Source of the DNA: Palsa-506 sp963755815
GTDB taxonomy: Bacteria > Actinomycetota > Actinomycetes > Streptosporangiales > Streptosporangiaceae
Reading direction: 5' to 3'
NCBI GenBank assembly: GCA_963755815.1
Contig: CAVWLF010000004.1
Span: forward strand, 1-64,000
Length of the DNA stretch: 64,000 bases
This document shows, piece after piece, positions 24,142-33,070 of the stretch; position 1 is the first letter of the stretch; each line of letters starts with the position of its first letter. The position numbers and the translations under genes were made by a program. Under the pieces are notes generated by a model, which saw only the letters and a program-made list of their open reading frames with translations, did no database searches and had not been told where the DNA came from.

Positions 24142-24759
24142 TTGGCAGAGATAACGCTCGTGATCGGAAGTGACGCTCGCTGCACCGACGGGTTCGGCGG
24201 CGAGGTCAGGAGCCTGGTCGTCGATCCCGCGGCCCGCACCGTCACCCATCTCGTGGTCGAGCCGAAGGGCCGGACCGGCCTGGCCCGGCTCGTCCCGTTC
24301 GACCTGGTCGACGCGACGGCGGGCGAGATCCGGCTCAGCTGCACCGAGGCGGAGTTCAAGGATCTCGGCGCGGCCGAGGAGACCCTGGCGGCGTTCGTGC
24401 CTGGCTACGAGGTCCCGGTGCAGGTGCTTACCCCCGGCTGGCGGGACGCGGGCGGGCCAGTCGTGGAAGGCGGCACGATTCCCCGGATCACGGAGCAGGA
24501 AACCGCCGACATCGTGCCGGCCGGCGAGGTGGAGGAGCACCTCGGTGACCACGTGCACGCCACCGACGGGGACATCGGGCAACTCCATGCGCTCCGCATC
24601 GACTCGGGCAACCGCCAGGTGACCCAGGTGCTGCTCAAGGAGGGGCATTTGCTGGCCCGCAAGGAAGTGGCTATCCCGTTCGACAAGGTGGCCGGGTTCG
24701 ACGACGGCATCCGGCTCACCATCACGAAGCAGCAGGTGCAGGACCTGCCGGCGATATAG
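24142..24759 (+). CDS. PRC-barrel domain protein (paralogue 2)
   Basis: 205 residues; starts at TTG 24142, seven bases after GAGGAGG (24128-24134). Two PRC-like domains, 'LVVDPAARTVTHLVVEPK' near 25-45 and 'VHATDGDIGQLHALRIDS' near 140-160, with a shorter linker than paralogue 1. Both proteins end alike (RLTITKQQVQDLP versus RLNITKKQVEDLP), evidence of gene duplication. It is separated from paralogue 1 by the acetyltransferase/RHH pair and the 69-residue gene. Confidence 0.85.
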   Translation: MAEITLVIGSDARCTDGFGGEVRSLVVDPAARTVTHLVVEPKGRTGLARLVPFDLVDATAGEIRLSCTEAEFKDLGAAEETLAAFVPGYEVPVQVLTPGWRDAGGPVVEGGTIPRITEQETADIVPAGEVEEHLGDHVHATDGDIGQLHALRIDSGNRQVTQVLLKEGHLLARKEVAIPFDKVAGFDDGIRLTITKQQVQDLPAI

Positions 24760-24762
24760 CGG

Positions 24763-25077
24763 TCAGTCAATCTCGATGTAGACCGTGCCGCCGGTGACCC
24801 TGGCCGGGTAGGTGCGCAGGTCGACGAGCACCGGCGCGCCGAGTGCCTTGCCGCTGGCGTAATCGAACCGGCCGTTGTGCTTGGGGCACTCGATGACGCC
24901 CCCCTCGACCAGGCCGTCGCAGAGCAGCGTCTGCTCGTGGGTGCAGTGACCATCCGTGGCGTAGTAGCGGTCGTCCGGGGACCGGTAAATCGCGTAGGCG
25001 CGGCCACCGTGGTCAAAGGGGATGACGTCCTCGGGATCGATATCGCCGGCCTGGCAGGCGGCAATCCACTGCGCCAA
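24763..25077 (-). CDS. Rieske [2Fe-2S] ferredoxin (MocE-like)
   Basis: 104 residues. The Rieske cluster ligands are visible as CTH (DGHCTHEQTLLCDG, near residue 47) and CPKH (IECPKHNGRFDYASG, near 65). This is an electron-transfer protein for oxygenases. It lies 46 bases downstream of the desaturase gene on the same strand. The pairing matches MocE/MocD of rhizopine catabolism and other desaturase/Rieske pairs, so it probably supplies electrons to that enzyme. Confidence 0.9.
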   Translation of the reverse strand: MAQWIAACQAGDIDPEDVIPFDHGGRAYAIYRSPDDRYYATDGHCTHEQTLLCDGLVEGGVIECPKHNGRFDYASGKALGAPVLVDLRTYPARVTGGTVYIEID

Positions 25078-25123
25078 CGGCTGTCTCCCTCGGTGCGGCG
25101 TGCGCGGATTCGGGGCTTCGCGG

Positions 25124-26233
25124 TCAGGCGGCGGTCGCGGTGGCCAGCGGCAGCGCGCGGCCGTCGTTCGCGGGCGCGGGCTGGTTGAACGGCGCGGCGC
25201 CGGGCAGCAGCTCGCGGCGGACGAAATACTCCTGGTCCCGCAGCTGGCGCAGGACCGCCGGGACGAGTTCCCGCCAGGCCGCCCACAGCGACGGGTACGG
25301 GGGCGCGCAGTCGTGCTTGATCTCCTCGTGCAGCTGCGGCAGCCGGTGGTACGGGACCATCGGGAACATGTGGTGCTCGACGTGATAGTTCATGTTCCAG
25401 TACAGGAACCGGTGCACGAAGCACATCTTCACCGTGCGGGTATTGAGCCGGTGGTCGAGCACGTTCTCGCCCAGCCCGGCGTGCTGGGTCAGGCCGTAGA
25501 CCTGCAGCATGAACGAGCCGTACAGGCGCGGGCCGCCGATCAGCAGCACCGGCAGCCAGCTCCGGAACCCGATCGCCGCGGCAATGGTGAGGGCGTAGAT
25601 CGCCAGGTCGATCCGGGCCGTGCGGTAGACCTTGTGCCGCTCGGGCTCCGGCACGTAGTCGGCCTCGTCGGCAGTGAGCCGCCCGGAGGCGTGGATGAAC
25701 ATCAGCCTGAACGCCGCGGGCACGTCGGCCAGGCCGGCGAAGTTGACCAGGATCCGCGCCAGCCGCGCCGGGCGCATCGCCGCGATCTCCGGGTCCCGGC
25801 CGACGATCAGCGTGTCGGTGTGGTGCCGGGTGTGGCTCCACCGCCAGGTAGTCGGGTCACGCATGATCATGAACGAGGCGAGCTGGTACAGGCCCTGGTC
25901 CAGCCAGCGGGTCTTGAACGCGGTGCCGTGGCCCGCCTCGTGCCAGCGGGAATCCGACGACGAGCCGTACAGCACGCCGTAGGCCAGGAAGAACGGCACC
26001 GCCCACCAGCTGCCCCAGAAAAAGATGCCCAGGCCGGCGAAGGTGATCATCAGGCCGAGCCAGATCACGGTGTCCCGGATGGCCCGGCCGTCGGAGCGCC
26101 GCATCAGCTCCTTCATCCGCTTGCGCGGCACCGGGCTGCGGAACCAGTCACCGCCGGCCAGGCCGGCGTCAACCGCCGCCTGATTCTCCGGACCCGAAAG
26201 GCTGTACCGCGCCAGCCGTTCCCTGCCCATCAC
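25124..26233 (-). CDS. Membrane fatty acid desaturase/hydroxylase (MocD-like)
   Basis: 369 residues; ATG at 26231-26233 (a second ATG follows directly). Three histidine boxes of the di-iron desaturase family occur in order: SRWHEAGHG (near 95), WRWSHTRHHTDT (near 135) and NYHVEHHMFP (near 285). Four to six membrane helices lie between them. O2-dependent desaturation or hydroxylation of an acyl chain or related substrate is expected, with the adjacent Rieske protein as electron donor. No rhizopine-catabolism dehydrogenases are nearby, so a fatty-acid or hopanoid substrate is as likely as rhizopine. Confidence 0.88.
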   Translation of the reverse strand: MMGRERLARYSLSGPENQAAVDAGLAGGDWFRSPVPRKRMKELMRRSDGRAIRDTVIWLGLMITFAGLGIFFWGSWWAVPFFLAYGVLYGSSSDSRWHEAGHGTAFKTRWLDQGLYQLASFMIMRDPTTWRWSHTRHHTDTLIVGRDPEIAAMRPARLARILVNFAGLADVPAAFRLMFIHASGRLTADEADYVPEPERHKVYRTARIDLAIYALTIAAAIGFRSWLPVLLIGGPRLYGSFMLQVYGLTQHAGLGENVLDHRLNTRTVKMCFVHRFLYWNMNYHVEHHMFPMVPYHRLPQLHEEIKHDCAPPYPSLWAAWRELVPAVLRQLRDQEYFVRRELLPGAAPFNQPAPANDGRALPLATATAA

Positions 26234-26415
26234 CGGCCCCCTCCCCGCATCGACTGCCCAGGATCCGCCCAGCGCGATCCCTCTGATGCGTTAGTGCACT
26301 CCAGCGACAGGTTTGTTGCCAGCGCCGCCGCTGTCAAGGCCCGTCCGTAACCAGGCCGCCGCCAGGGCACTTCCAGGGCCAATCCGGATGCGGGCGGTTG
26401 CGGCCCGGATCGCGC

Positions 26416-26556
26416 GAGCTGGTCCAGCACCGGCTCGGCGTCGCCGCGGCGGCCGATCCGGACGGCGTCCTCGGCCGGGTCGCGGCCAGCGCGCTGCCCG
26501 CGATCCGGGCCGCCTGGGGCGACCGCCCGCTGCGGCTCAGCCGGGTCTGGCGCTGA
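26416..26556 (+). pseudogene. Unidentified gene tail
   Basis: An open frame reading ELVQHRLGVAAAADPDGVLG, then RVAASALPAIRAAWGDRPL, and ending RVWR-stop (26554-26556) looks protein-coding in composition but has no start. It could be the remnant C-terminus of a gene lost between 26234 and 26600. Family not recognised. The remaining bases 26234-26415 show nothing else. Confidence 0.3.
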
Positions 26557-26615
26557 GGCCGGCGGGCGGCCGAAATCCTTTTGGCGCGGCCCGCGCTGGC
26601 CGGGAGGATGAGTAC

Positions 26616-27146
26616 GTGATCGAGTTGCGAACCGCCCACACCGCCGATCTTGACGCCGGAACCAGGTCTGCCATCCGCGTCCTGCTGGACGGCGCCTTCG
26701 ACAATATGACCGATGACATCTTCGAGAACGTGCTCGGCGGCGTGCATGCGCTGCTCACCGAGGATGCGGAGCTGATCGGCCATGCGAGCGTCGTGCAGCG
26801 GCGGCTGCTGCACGGCGGGCGGGCGCTCCGCACCGGGTACATCGAGGGCGTCGCCGTGCGCGGTGACCGCCGCCGCCGCGGGCACGGCGCCGCCATGATG
26901 TCCAGCCTGGAGCGCGTGGTCCGCTCCGCCTATCAGCTGGGCGCGCTCGGTGCCAGCGTCGAGGGCGCCCGGATGTACGTCGCGCGCGGATGGCAGCTAT
27001 GGCGGGGGCCGTCCTGCGTGCTGTCCCCCGAGGGGATCCGCCGGACCACGGGCGAGGACGGCTACATCTACGTCCTGCCGGTCTCCGTGCCGGTGGACGT
27101 GCGGGGCGAGCTCGTCTGCGACTGGCGGCATGGCGGCCTGTGGTGA
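26616..27146 (+). CDS. Aminoglycoside 2'-N-acetyltransferase, AAC(2')-I family
   Basis: 176 residues from GTG 26616, eight bases after GGGAGG. The whole length follows AAC(2')-I enzymes (about 180 residues): LRTAHTADLDAGTRSAIRVL, 'HALLTEDAELIGHASVVQRR', 'LRTGYIEGVAVRGDRRRRGH' (acetyl-CoA binding loop RRRRGHGAA) and 'RRGW'-like 'VARGWQLWRGPSCVL', ending VCDWRHGGLW. The family transfers acetyl groups from CoA to the 2'-amine of aminoglycosides and, in mycobacteria, may have a housekeeping cell-wall role. It is chromosomal here with no mobile-element context. Resistance is not proven. Confidence 0.85.
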   Translation: MIELRTAHTADLDAGTRSAIRVLLDGAFDNMTDDIFENVLGGVHALLTEDAELIGHASVVQRRLLHGGRALRTGYIEGVAVRGDRRRRGHGAAMMSSLERVVRSAYQLGALGASVEGARMYVARGWQLWRGPSCVLSPEGIRRTTGEDGYIYVLPVSVPVDVRGELVCDWRHGGLW

Positions 27147-27209
27147 GAGAACACAACCGGCGAAAACGACCACCGGCCGCCAGTGCCGCCCGATGAACGG
27201 AACTCACAC

Positions 27210-27264
27210 TTAAGCATCTGCTTGACCTAGATGCGATTCAGGCTATTCTAAAGTACATGCTTAA
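27210..27264 (+). promoter_or_regulatory. ArsR promoter with inverted repeats, leaderless
   Basis: TTGACC (27222-27227) and TATTCT (27244-27249) with 16 bases between form a good -35/-10 pair, placing the transcript start at about 27256, on the ATG at 27257; no ribosome site precedes it. GCATCT (27214-27219) and AGATGC (27229-27234) form a dyad over the -35, and TTAAGCAT (27210-27217) pairs with ATGCTTAA (27257-27264). Both are plausible autoregulatory operators. Confidence 0.6.
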
Positions 27265-27625
27265 CCAAGGTGCGACCCTCGACCGGGTATTCCAGGCGCT
27301 CGCCGACCCGAGCAGGCGGCTCATGGTGGAGCGGCTCAGCCTGGGCCCGGCGTCGGTGAGCGAGCTGGCCCGGCCGCTGCCGATGACGCTGGCGGCGGTG
27401 GTCCAGCACGTCCAGGTCCTTGAGGCGAGCGGGCTGGTGCGGTCGCAGAAGACCGGCCGCGTCCGGACCTGCAGCATCGAGCCGACCGTGCTCCGCACGG
27501 CCGAGCAGTGGATAACTGAGCGCCGGGCCGGCTGGGAGCGCCGCCTCGACCGGCTCGGCGACTACCTGGCCGAGAGCCCTGACCCGGAGGACGACGACCA
27601 GGCGGAGGAGAATCCTCCTGACTGA
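27257..27625 (+). CDS. ArsR family transcriptional regulator
   Basis: 122 residues: winged helix-turn-helix at about 8-95 (FQALADPSRRLMVERLSLGP, 'SVSELARPLPMTLAAVVQHV'). The tail has an acidic C-terminus (PDPEDDDQAEENPPD). No cysteine metal sites are seen; such ArsR proteins often respond to other signals and pair with SRPBCC (AHSA1) genes, absent here. It converges on the FUSC transporter gene. It probably represses its own leaderless promoter. Confidence 0.88.
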   Translation: MLNQGATLDRVFQALADPSRRLMVERLSLGPASVSELARPLPMTLAAVVQHVQVLEASGLVRSQKTGRVRTCSIEPTVLRTAEQWITERRAGWERRLDRLGDYLAESPDPEDDDQAEENPPD

Positions 27626-27654
27626 GCGTTCCGTCACGCTGGCCGGCGTCGCCT

Positions 27655-30012
27655 TTATCCGAGCCAGGTCGGGGAGCTTTCGCTGGCCGCGGCCCGGGCC
27701 CGCTCGGTGACCGCCGCCTGCAGGCGGCGGGCCGCATCCAGATGATCGCCGGTCCAGATCATCCGCACCGCCGTCGCACTGGCTTTGCCGTCCTCGCCGA
27801 GCAGGTCGCGGCGGACCGCCTGGACCAGGCGCCCGTCGGCGGCCCGGTCCGGGGCAAGCGGCTCGGGTGGCTCGTGCCAGTCGACCAGGCAGCCGGCGAA
27901 ATCGACGTACCAGGCCCGGACCAGCTCGCTGCGCTGCAGCAGTTCCTGGCGGGCAGCCGTGCGGTCGCCCGCGGCCGTGCCGTCGTCGCGCCGCCATAGA
28001 TCCAGCACCGCGTCACCAGCGAGCCGGAGCCCGGCGACGCCGGTGACCAGGCTCGTCACGTCGGCCAGCCGGGCCGGCTTGGCGCCGCGCTCGGCCAGGT
28101 AACCGCGGAAGGTGTCATCCAGCCGCCGGGACGCCGCGGCGGCGCGGACCGCGTCGCCGTCCGGCGCCGCGGCCGACGGCTGGCTGCTATCGCAGCGGAG
28201 CATCCCGAAGATCACCGCGCTGGCCAGGTAGCCCGCGCTGTCGGTGTACGCGTCCGCCAGGGCCTGGCGGAACGCGGCCCGCGCGCCGCGGGGCCAGAAC
28301 AGCAGCCCGACCACCAGGCTGACCGCGCAGCCCAGCGCAATGTCCTCCACCCGCAGCAAGCCGACCCGCCAGCCGGCCGGCTGGATGATGTTGAACAGGA
28401 TCACCAGCGTCAGCGTGAAGCCCGCCTGGCCGCCGGCGAAGGAGATCGCCGCCGGGGCGACCCCGGCCAGCAGGATGGCGAATGGCAGCAAGATCCACAG
28501 CAGCGTGGTGTTCGTGCCGATCACCGTCAGCAGGGCGGCACCGATGACAAAACCCGCGACCGTGCCCAGCATGCCCCGGACGACGTTCTGCCCGGTGCTC
28601 AGCGCGTTCGAGCGCAGCACGGACAGCGTGCCGAGTACCACCCAGAACGAATGCTGCGCGCCGGTCAGGTGCGCGACCAGTACCGCCAGCCCCAGCCCGG
28701 CCGCTCCGCGGACGCTGTTGTGCAGCCACACCGAGTGCCAGTCGACGTGGGCGGCCGCGCGTTCCCCGGCCGCGGACAGCGGGCCGGATATGCCGGCCGG
28801 CTGGCGGCCGAGAAGCTGGTCCGGCCAGCTGCGCCGCTCGGCGGCCGCGGTCAGGTCGATGTTGCCGGCAATTTGCGACACGGCGAAACTCAGCTCCTGC
28901 GCGCGGAAGCTCGGGTCCAGCGCGGTGATGCGCTCGCTGACCAGCCCGGAAGCCGCCGGGCCGGACCCGGGCGGCGGCGGCCGGACGGGCAGGCGGGTCA
29001 TGGCGTCCTGCTCCATGCGCATCCGCGCGGCCGCCTGCCCGGCCAAGGCCGCATGCAGTTCGCCGGCGTCGCCGCCGGTGACGGCGAGCAGGTCCGCGCC
29101 GCGCTCGAGCACCGCGGCGGCCGCCACCTTGACCGCGCAGGCGGCGGTGACCACCGGGCTGCCCGCTGGCCGCTTCGCGGACTGGATCACGATGGCGTTC
29201 AGCCAGTTCAGCTCATCCACCAGGCGCACGACGGTCCGGGCGGCCGTGCTCAGGCCGGTCGGCCGGTAGGCGGTGGCGAGGAACCCCCGGTGCAGGGCCA
29301 TGACCGCATCGTCCGCGGCCGCGACCGCGCGGGAATGATCGAGCGCGAAGGACGCCTCGTCCGGGTTCATCAGGTACGTGACCTCGGCCCGCAGCCGGGC
29401 GGCCAGCGCCCGGCAGGCCCGGGCGGCCGCCGCCCGCAGCGGATCCTGGGCCGGCGCTGGCCACAGCAGCGCCACCGCGATGACCGACACGCCGCCGGCC
29501 ATCCCCCAGCCCGCCAGCCGGGGCGGCACCGATGACGCCGGCCCGGACAGGGTCACCGGCAAGATGAAGGCCAGCAGCAGCGACGTCGTCGCCCCGGCCA
29601 GCACGGAGCTGACGACTCCGGCAAAGATCACCGCGAATCCGACCAGCACCATCGAGGCGACCGCGAGCCAGATGGCCCGCGACGCCAGCGTGCCGAGGCA
29701 GACGAGCACGCTGCCCGCCACCACGAGCGCCGCCTGGGCCGCCACGCGCTCCCGCATCGGGCCGCTGAAGTCAACCAGCAGCAGCATCGCGAACGAGCCG
29801 AACGCCGCGAACGTCGCCACATCGGCGTTGCCGATGACCTTGTCGCCGAGGGCGAACATGAGCGGCATGATGATCGCGGCTCGCCCGGCCCGGCGCAGCG
29901 CGGCGTAATTATGATCGTGCCGGCCGAGCCACTGCCACGCGCGTGTCAGCTGCCCGCCGGCCCGTCCAGCGGCTCCCGGAGCCTGGCTCCTCGTCATCCA
30001 GCCCGTCATCAC
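27655..30012 (-). CDS. FUSC family membrane transporter
   Basis: 785 residues with two bundles of about six helices each (about 40-190 and 410-560), separated by a long cytoplasmic region and followed by a cytoplasmic tail. This is the fusaric-acid resistance/aromatic carboxylic-acid exporter (FUSC) layout. Segments such as 'GNADVATFAAFGSFAMLLLVD' and 'HSFWVVLGTLSVLRSNALST' are typical of the N- and C-terminal repeats. Transport of aromatic acids or other anions out of the cell is the likely role. It converges on the ArsR gene; whether ArsR regulates it is unknown. Confidence 0.88.
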   Translation of the reverse strand: MMTGWMTRSQAPGAAGRAGGQLTRAWQWLGRHDHNYAALRRAGRAAIIMPLMFALGDKVIGNADVATFAAFGSFAMLLLVDFSGPMRERVAAQAALVVAGSVLVCLGTLASRAIWLAVASMVLVGFAVIFAGVVSSVLAGATTSLLLAFILPVTLSGPASSVPPRLAGWGMAGGVSVIAVALLWPAPAQDPLRAAAARACRALAARLRAEVTYLMNPDEASFALDHSRAVAAADDAVMALHRGFLATAYRPTGLSTAARTVVRLVDELNWLNAIVIQSAKRPAGSPVVTAACAVKVAAAAVLERGADLLAVTGGDAGELHAALAGQAAARMRMEQDAMTRLPVRPPPPGSGPAASGLVSERITALDPSFRAQELSFAVSQIAGNIDLTAAAERRSWPDQLLGRQPAGISGPLSAAGERAAAHVDWHSVWLHNSVRGAAGLGLAVLVAHLTGAQHSFWVVLGTLSVLRSNALSTGQNVVRGMLGTVAGFVIGAALLTVIGTNTTLLWILLPFAILLAGVAPAAISFAGGQAGFTLTLVILFNIIQPAGWRVGLLRVEDIALGCAVSLVVGLLFWPRGARAAFRQALADAYTDSAGYLASAVIFGMLRCDSSQPSAAAPDGDAVRAAAASRRLDDTFRGYLAERGAKPARLADVTSLVTGVAGLRLAGDAVLDLWRRDDGTAAGDRTAARQELLQRSELVRAWYVDFAGCLVDWHEPPEPLAPDRAADGRLVQAVRRDLLGEDGKASATAVRMIWTGDHLDAARRLQAAVTERARAAASESSPTWLG

Positions 30013-30260
30013 TAATCATGTTCGAGTCAGCCGGAGTCGGCGACGCCGACAGGCAGTCTACCGATGGGTATCAGGCGCTGGCCCGCCTTTCGCTGGCCCG
30101 CCTTTCGCTGACCGCGCCGGCCAGCCCGCAGCGGCTGCCGCCCGGTTCCGCTGGCGCATCCGGCCGCCGCCCCGGCCGCGCGCTCGCTCTACCATCATGG
30201 TCAGCAAAGCTCGGTGGTGCCCGGCTGGGTGCGGGCACCGCGGCGGATGGGGAGTCTGGC

Positions 30261-31236
30261 GTGCTGAAGGTCGAGCTGTCCTGGCAGGCGGCGGCGGTCA
30301 CGTCGGCATGCCTGCTCGGGGTGACGGCCGCGATCCGGCTGCACGGCGTCATCGGCCCGCGCGTTGCGGCCCGGCGGGGCGCCGCCGGGCGCGGCGATGC
30401 CGTTCCCCGGCCCGGCGCGCGGCCGCTGCGCGCCGGGCTCGCGGCGGCCGCGCCGTACACGCAGGAAGTGGGCATCGTCGTCGGGCTGTTCGCGCTGTGG
30501 CAGTTCGCCGGCCGGTACGCGCCGAGGATCCAGGGCGGCGCGCTGGCCCGGGCGCAGTGGATCTGGCACGCCGAGCGGGTCGCCCGGCTGCCGAACGAGG
30601 CCGCGGTGCAGCGGCTCTTCCTGCCGTACCCGCTGATCGTGCAGGCGTTCAATCTGTACTACGCGAGCCTGCACTACATCGTCCTGATGGCGATGCTGGC
30701 GTGGATGTTCCTGCGGCATCGCGACCGGTACCCGGAAGTGCGCGCCGCCCTGGTGCTGCTCACCGGGGCATGCCTGGTCATCCAGCTGATCCCGGTCGCG
30801 CCGCCGCGGATGCTGCCGCTGGCCGGGATGGTCGACACCGGGGTGCGTTACGGCCAGTCGGTGTACGGGCCGGTCGCGGGCTTCAACCCGACCGAGGTCT
30901 CGGCGATGCCGTCGGTGCATGTCGCCTGGGCGCTGCTGATCGGCGTGGCCGTGGTCCGTTTCTCGGCCAGCCGATGGCGCTGGCTGGCGCTGGCCTACCC
31001 GGCGGCGACCACCCTGGTGGTGGTCGTGACGGCCAACCACTTCTGGGCCGACGGGATCGTCGCGGCGAGTGCTGCTCGCGCTGGCCATGCTCGCTTACCG
31101 GGGCTGGCGGGCGGCGCGGCTGGCGCTGGGCCGCAGGCTCCGCCCGCAGCCGGCCGGGCCGCGGGCCCGGCCCGGCCTGGCGGGCGAGCCCGGCCGGGTT
31201 CCTGCTCCGGTCCAGGGGCCGGCCGAAGCGGACTAG
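30261..31236 (+). pseudogene. PAP2/inositol-phosphotransferase-like membrane phosphatase, frameshifted
   Basis: PF14378-type lipid phosphotransferase or phosphatase. It starts at GTG 30261 after GGGGAG. There are five hydrophobic segments before the catalytic motifs MPSVHVAWALLIGVA (histidine) and VVTANHFWADGIVA (histidine-aspartate). Near 31066 the frame changes; the expected last helix VLLALAMLAYRGWRAARLAL and tail continue in the next frame to TAG 31234-31236. All catalytic residues precede the break, so a shortened product might still function. One inserted base explains the length. It could be a sequencing slip. Family members move phosphoinositol head groups to lipids. Confidence 0.7.
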
Positions 31237-31247
31237 CCGCGGTCACG

Positions 31248-31780
31248 TCATCCGGCGCCCGGCATATCCCGCAGGCCGGTCCCGGCCGGCTGGCCCGGCG
31301 GCACCGCCCGGTGCCGGGCGGTCCGGGCCAGGCCGCGGGTCATCCACCGGAGCAGCAACGGGACTGCGGCCCGCCAGGTGGCCATGTTGTGACCTCCCCC
31401 GGGCGTGAGCGCGAGCGGCACATCCGCCTGGCGGAGTTGCAGTTCCTGCCAGAAGAACTCGGCATTCGCGACGTCCTGCTTGTCGCTTGTTCCCGCGCCG
31501 AGCCAGAACCGGGGAATGACGGCGCCCGCGCGGAGCTTCCTGACCTCCTGCCCGGGCGTGTTCTCCTTCCGCAGCCTGCTGCTACCGCCGCGCCCCAGGT
31601 TTCGTAGTAGCCGTAGTACTTATTGACGGCCGCCACCCCGAATGCCGCGGCCGGAATGAAGGCCAGGCACGCGGCGAGGACGCGGAAGACCGGCTGCCGG
31701 GCGGCCAGCAGCCACCACAGCAACGCGCCGAATGACACCATCAGCAGGATGAACAGCGCCGTGCTCTGGGGCTCTAGCAT
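31248..31780 (-). pseudogene. Membrane-tethered esterase, internal deletion and frameshift
   Basis: Minus strand: the N-terminus (MLEPQSTALFILLMVSFGAL, then PVFRVLAACLAFIPAAAFGV) gives two to three helices and KYYGYYETWGA. The later part, in another frame (GAVIPRFWLGAGTSDKQDVA, ELQLRQADVPLALTPGGGHN, MATWRAAVPLLLRWM), is the end of a putative esterase (PF00756) including its catalytic histidine GGGHN. About 200 central residues carrying the nucleophile serine are absent. Known relatives combine these same parts, so an internal deletion is the simplest reading. It converges on the PAP2 gene. Confidence 0.6.
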
Positions 31781-32114
31781 CTATGCCCCGGCCGGCCCGC
31801 ACCGCGGATATCCCTGGTCATGCAGGGCGAACGGATAACCCCCGGAAGGGGTTTCGGGCATTCCGGTCAAATAGCCTTTCATGACGAGGTCCATAACAAA
31901 GCCGTTCTGGCCCATTACCGATCAGGGTAAGAGCGCGGCGAGCAGTCCAGCGCGCGAGCGGCGATGCCCGGCACGCCGGTGGCCTGCTCCATCCTGGCGA
32001 TCTTGCTGAGATCGGGGGCAAGTGACGCGGCCGGTCATGCTACTTCACTCCGGCCCCGCGAGCGATCCGGCCGGGGTACGAAAGATCTGCCGGCCCAGTT
32101 ACGGTGGTGTCTCC
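31781..32114. other. Intergenic stretch, no gene seen
   Basis: About 330 bases upstream of the glutamic-peptidase promoter with no convincing reading frame, ribosome site, hairpin or repeat. Slightly lower GC than its neighbours. It may contain distal regulatory sites of the peptidase gene. Confidence 0.4.
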
Positions 32115-32145
32115 TTGACAGTTAATGTCCGTAGAGGTCTATGGT
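32115..32145 (+). promoter_or_regulatory. Sigma-70-like promoter of the G1 peptidase
   Basis: TTGACA (32115-32120) and TATGGT (32140-32145) with 19 bases between; the -35 is a perfect consensus and the spacing is slightly long. The ribosome site AAAGGA (32163-32168) and ATG 32180 follow. Confidence 0.5.
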
Positions 32146-32179
32146 GGCCCGTATCGCACCAGAAAGGAACGGTATTTTT

Positions 32180-33022
32180 ATGAAACGGTTTTTCACGCTT
32201 GCTACTGTGGTAGCCACGACCGGCATGATCCTGGGGGCCGGACTCGTGGGCGCCGCGGGGGCTGCCAGCGCCAGCGTCGCCGCTACTCACGTGAATCCCG
32301 GCGGGACGATCCTGCGGGCTCCCAGCAACTCCGGGCTCCCGACGATCAGCGAGAACTGGTCGGGTTACGCCGCCACTGCCGCCAAGAAGTTCAACTTCGC
32401 CTCCAGCAGCTTCGTCCAGCCGGCGATCACCTGCACGGGCAAGCCCAACCGATGGACGTCGAACTGGGTCGGCCTGGACGGATTCACCACGGGCACGGTG
32501 GAGCAGACCGGCACCTTCTCCTTCTGCGGCGGCAAGAGCAACCTGACCCCCCGGTACGAGGCCTGGTACGAGATGTTCCCGGCGGGCTCGGTGAGCGTGT
32601 TCAAGGTGAAGCCGGGCGACACCATCAACACCGCGGTCAAGTTCTCCGGCGGCAAGTTCCACATCTCCATCGCCGATGCGACCAGCGGCAAGAGCTTCTC
32701 GATCAGCAAGGCCTGCGCCACCTGCGAGCGGGCGTCGGCTGAGTGGATCATCGAGCGGCCCGCACTGTGCAACAACTCGGGCACCAAGTGCATCCTGACC
32801 GCCCTGGCCAACTTCGGCACCGCCACCATGAGCAAGAACCTGGCTCAGGTGGCCGGCGGCCCGGTCAAGGGCGTCGGCGGGTTCAACAACATCCCGATCT
32901 TCATGGTCCAGCCGCTGAAGAAGGGCGGGTTCATCTCACTGGTTAACGTCAGCGGGCTGAGCGGTCCCAACTTCCAGGTGCAATGGCTCCGGTCGGGCTC
33001 GCCCTTCCCGATCACGTTCTAA
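32180..33022 (+). CDS. Secreted glutamic endopeptidase (G1/eqolisin family)
   Basis: 280 residues. Start ATG 32180 after AAAGGA; residues 1-35 form a signal peptide (MKRFFTLATVVATTGMILGA, cleavage near ASA-SVA). The mature protein shows eqolisin landmarks: ENWSGYAA, 'SNWVGLDG', the catalytic glutamine in VEQTGTFSFCGG, the paired tryptophans of 'YEAWYEMFPAG', and the catalytic glutamate in ASAEWIIERP. Four to six cysteines suggest disulfides. These acid-active proteases digest extracellular proteins. A perfect terminator hairpin follows at 33071. The AT-rich start of the gene contrasts with its GC-rich body. Confidence 0.88.
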   Translation: MKRFFTLATVVATTGMILGAGLVGAAGAASASVAATHVNPGGTILRAPSNSGLPTISENWSGYAATAAKKFNFASSSFVQPAITCTGKPNRWTSNWVGLDGFTTGTVEQTGTFSFCGGKSNLTPRYEAWYEMFPAGSVSVFKVKPGDTINTAVKFSGGKFHISIADATSGKSFSISKACATCERASAEWIIERPALCNNSGTKCILTALANFGTATMSKNLAQVAGGPVKGVGGFNNIPIFMVQPLKKGGFISLVNVSGLSGPNFQVQWLRSGSPFPITF

Positions 33023-33070
33023 GCCCGCGGCGGTAACGCCACTTCCGCGAGCTGATCAGCAGTAAGTCCC

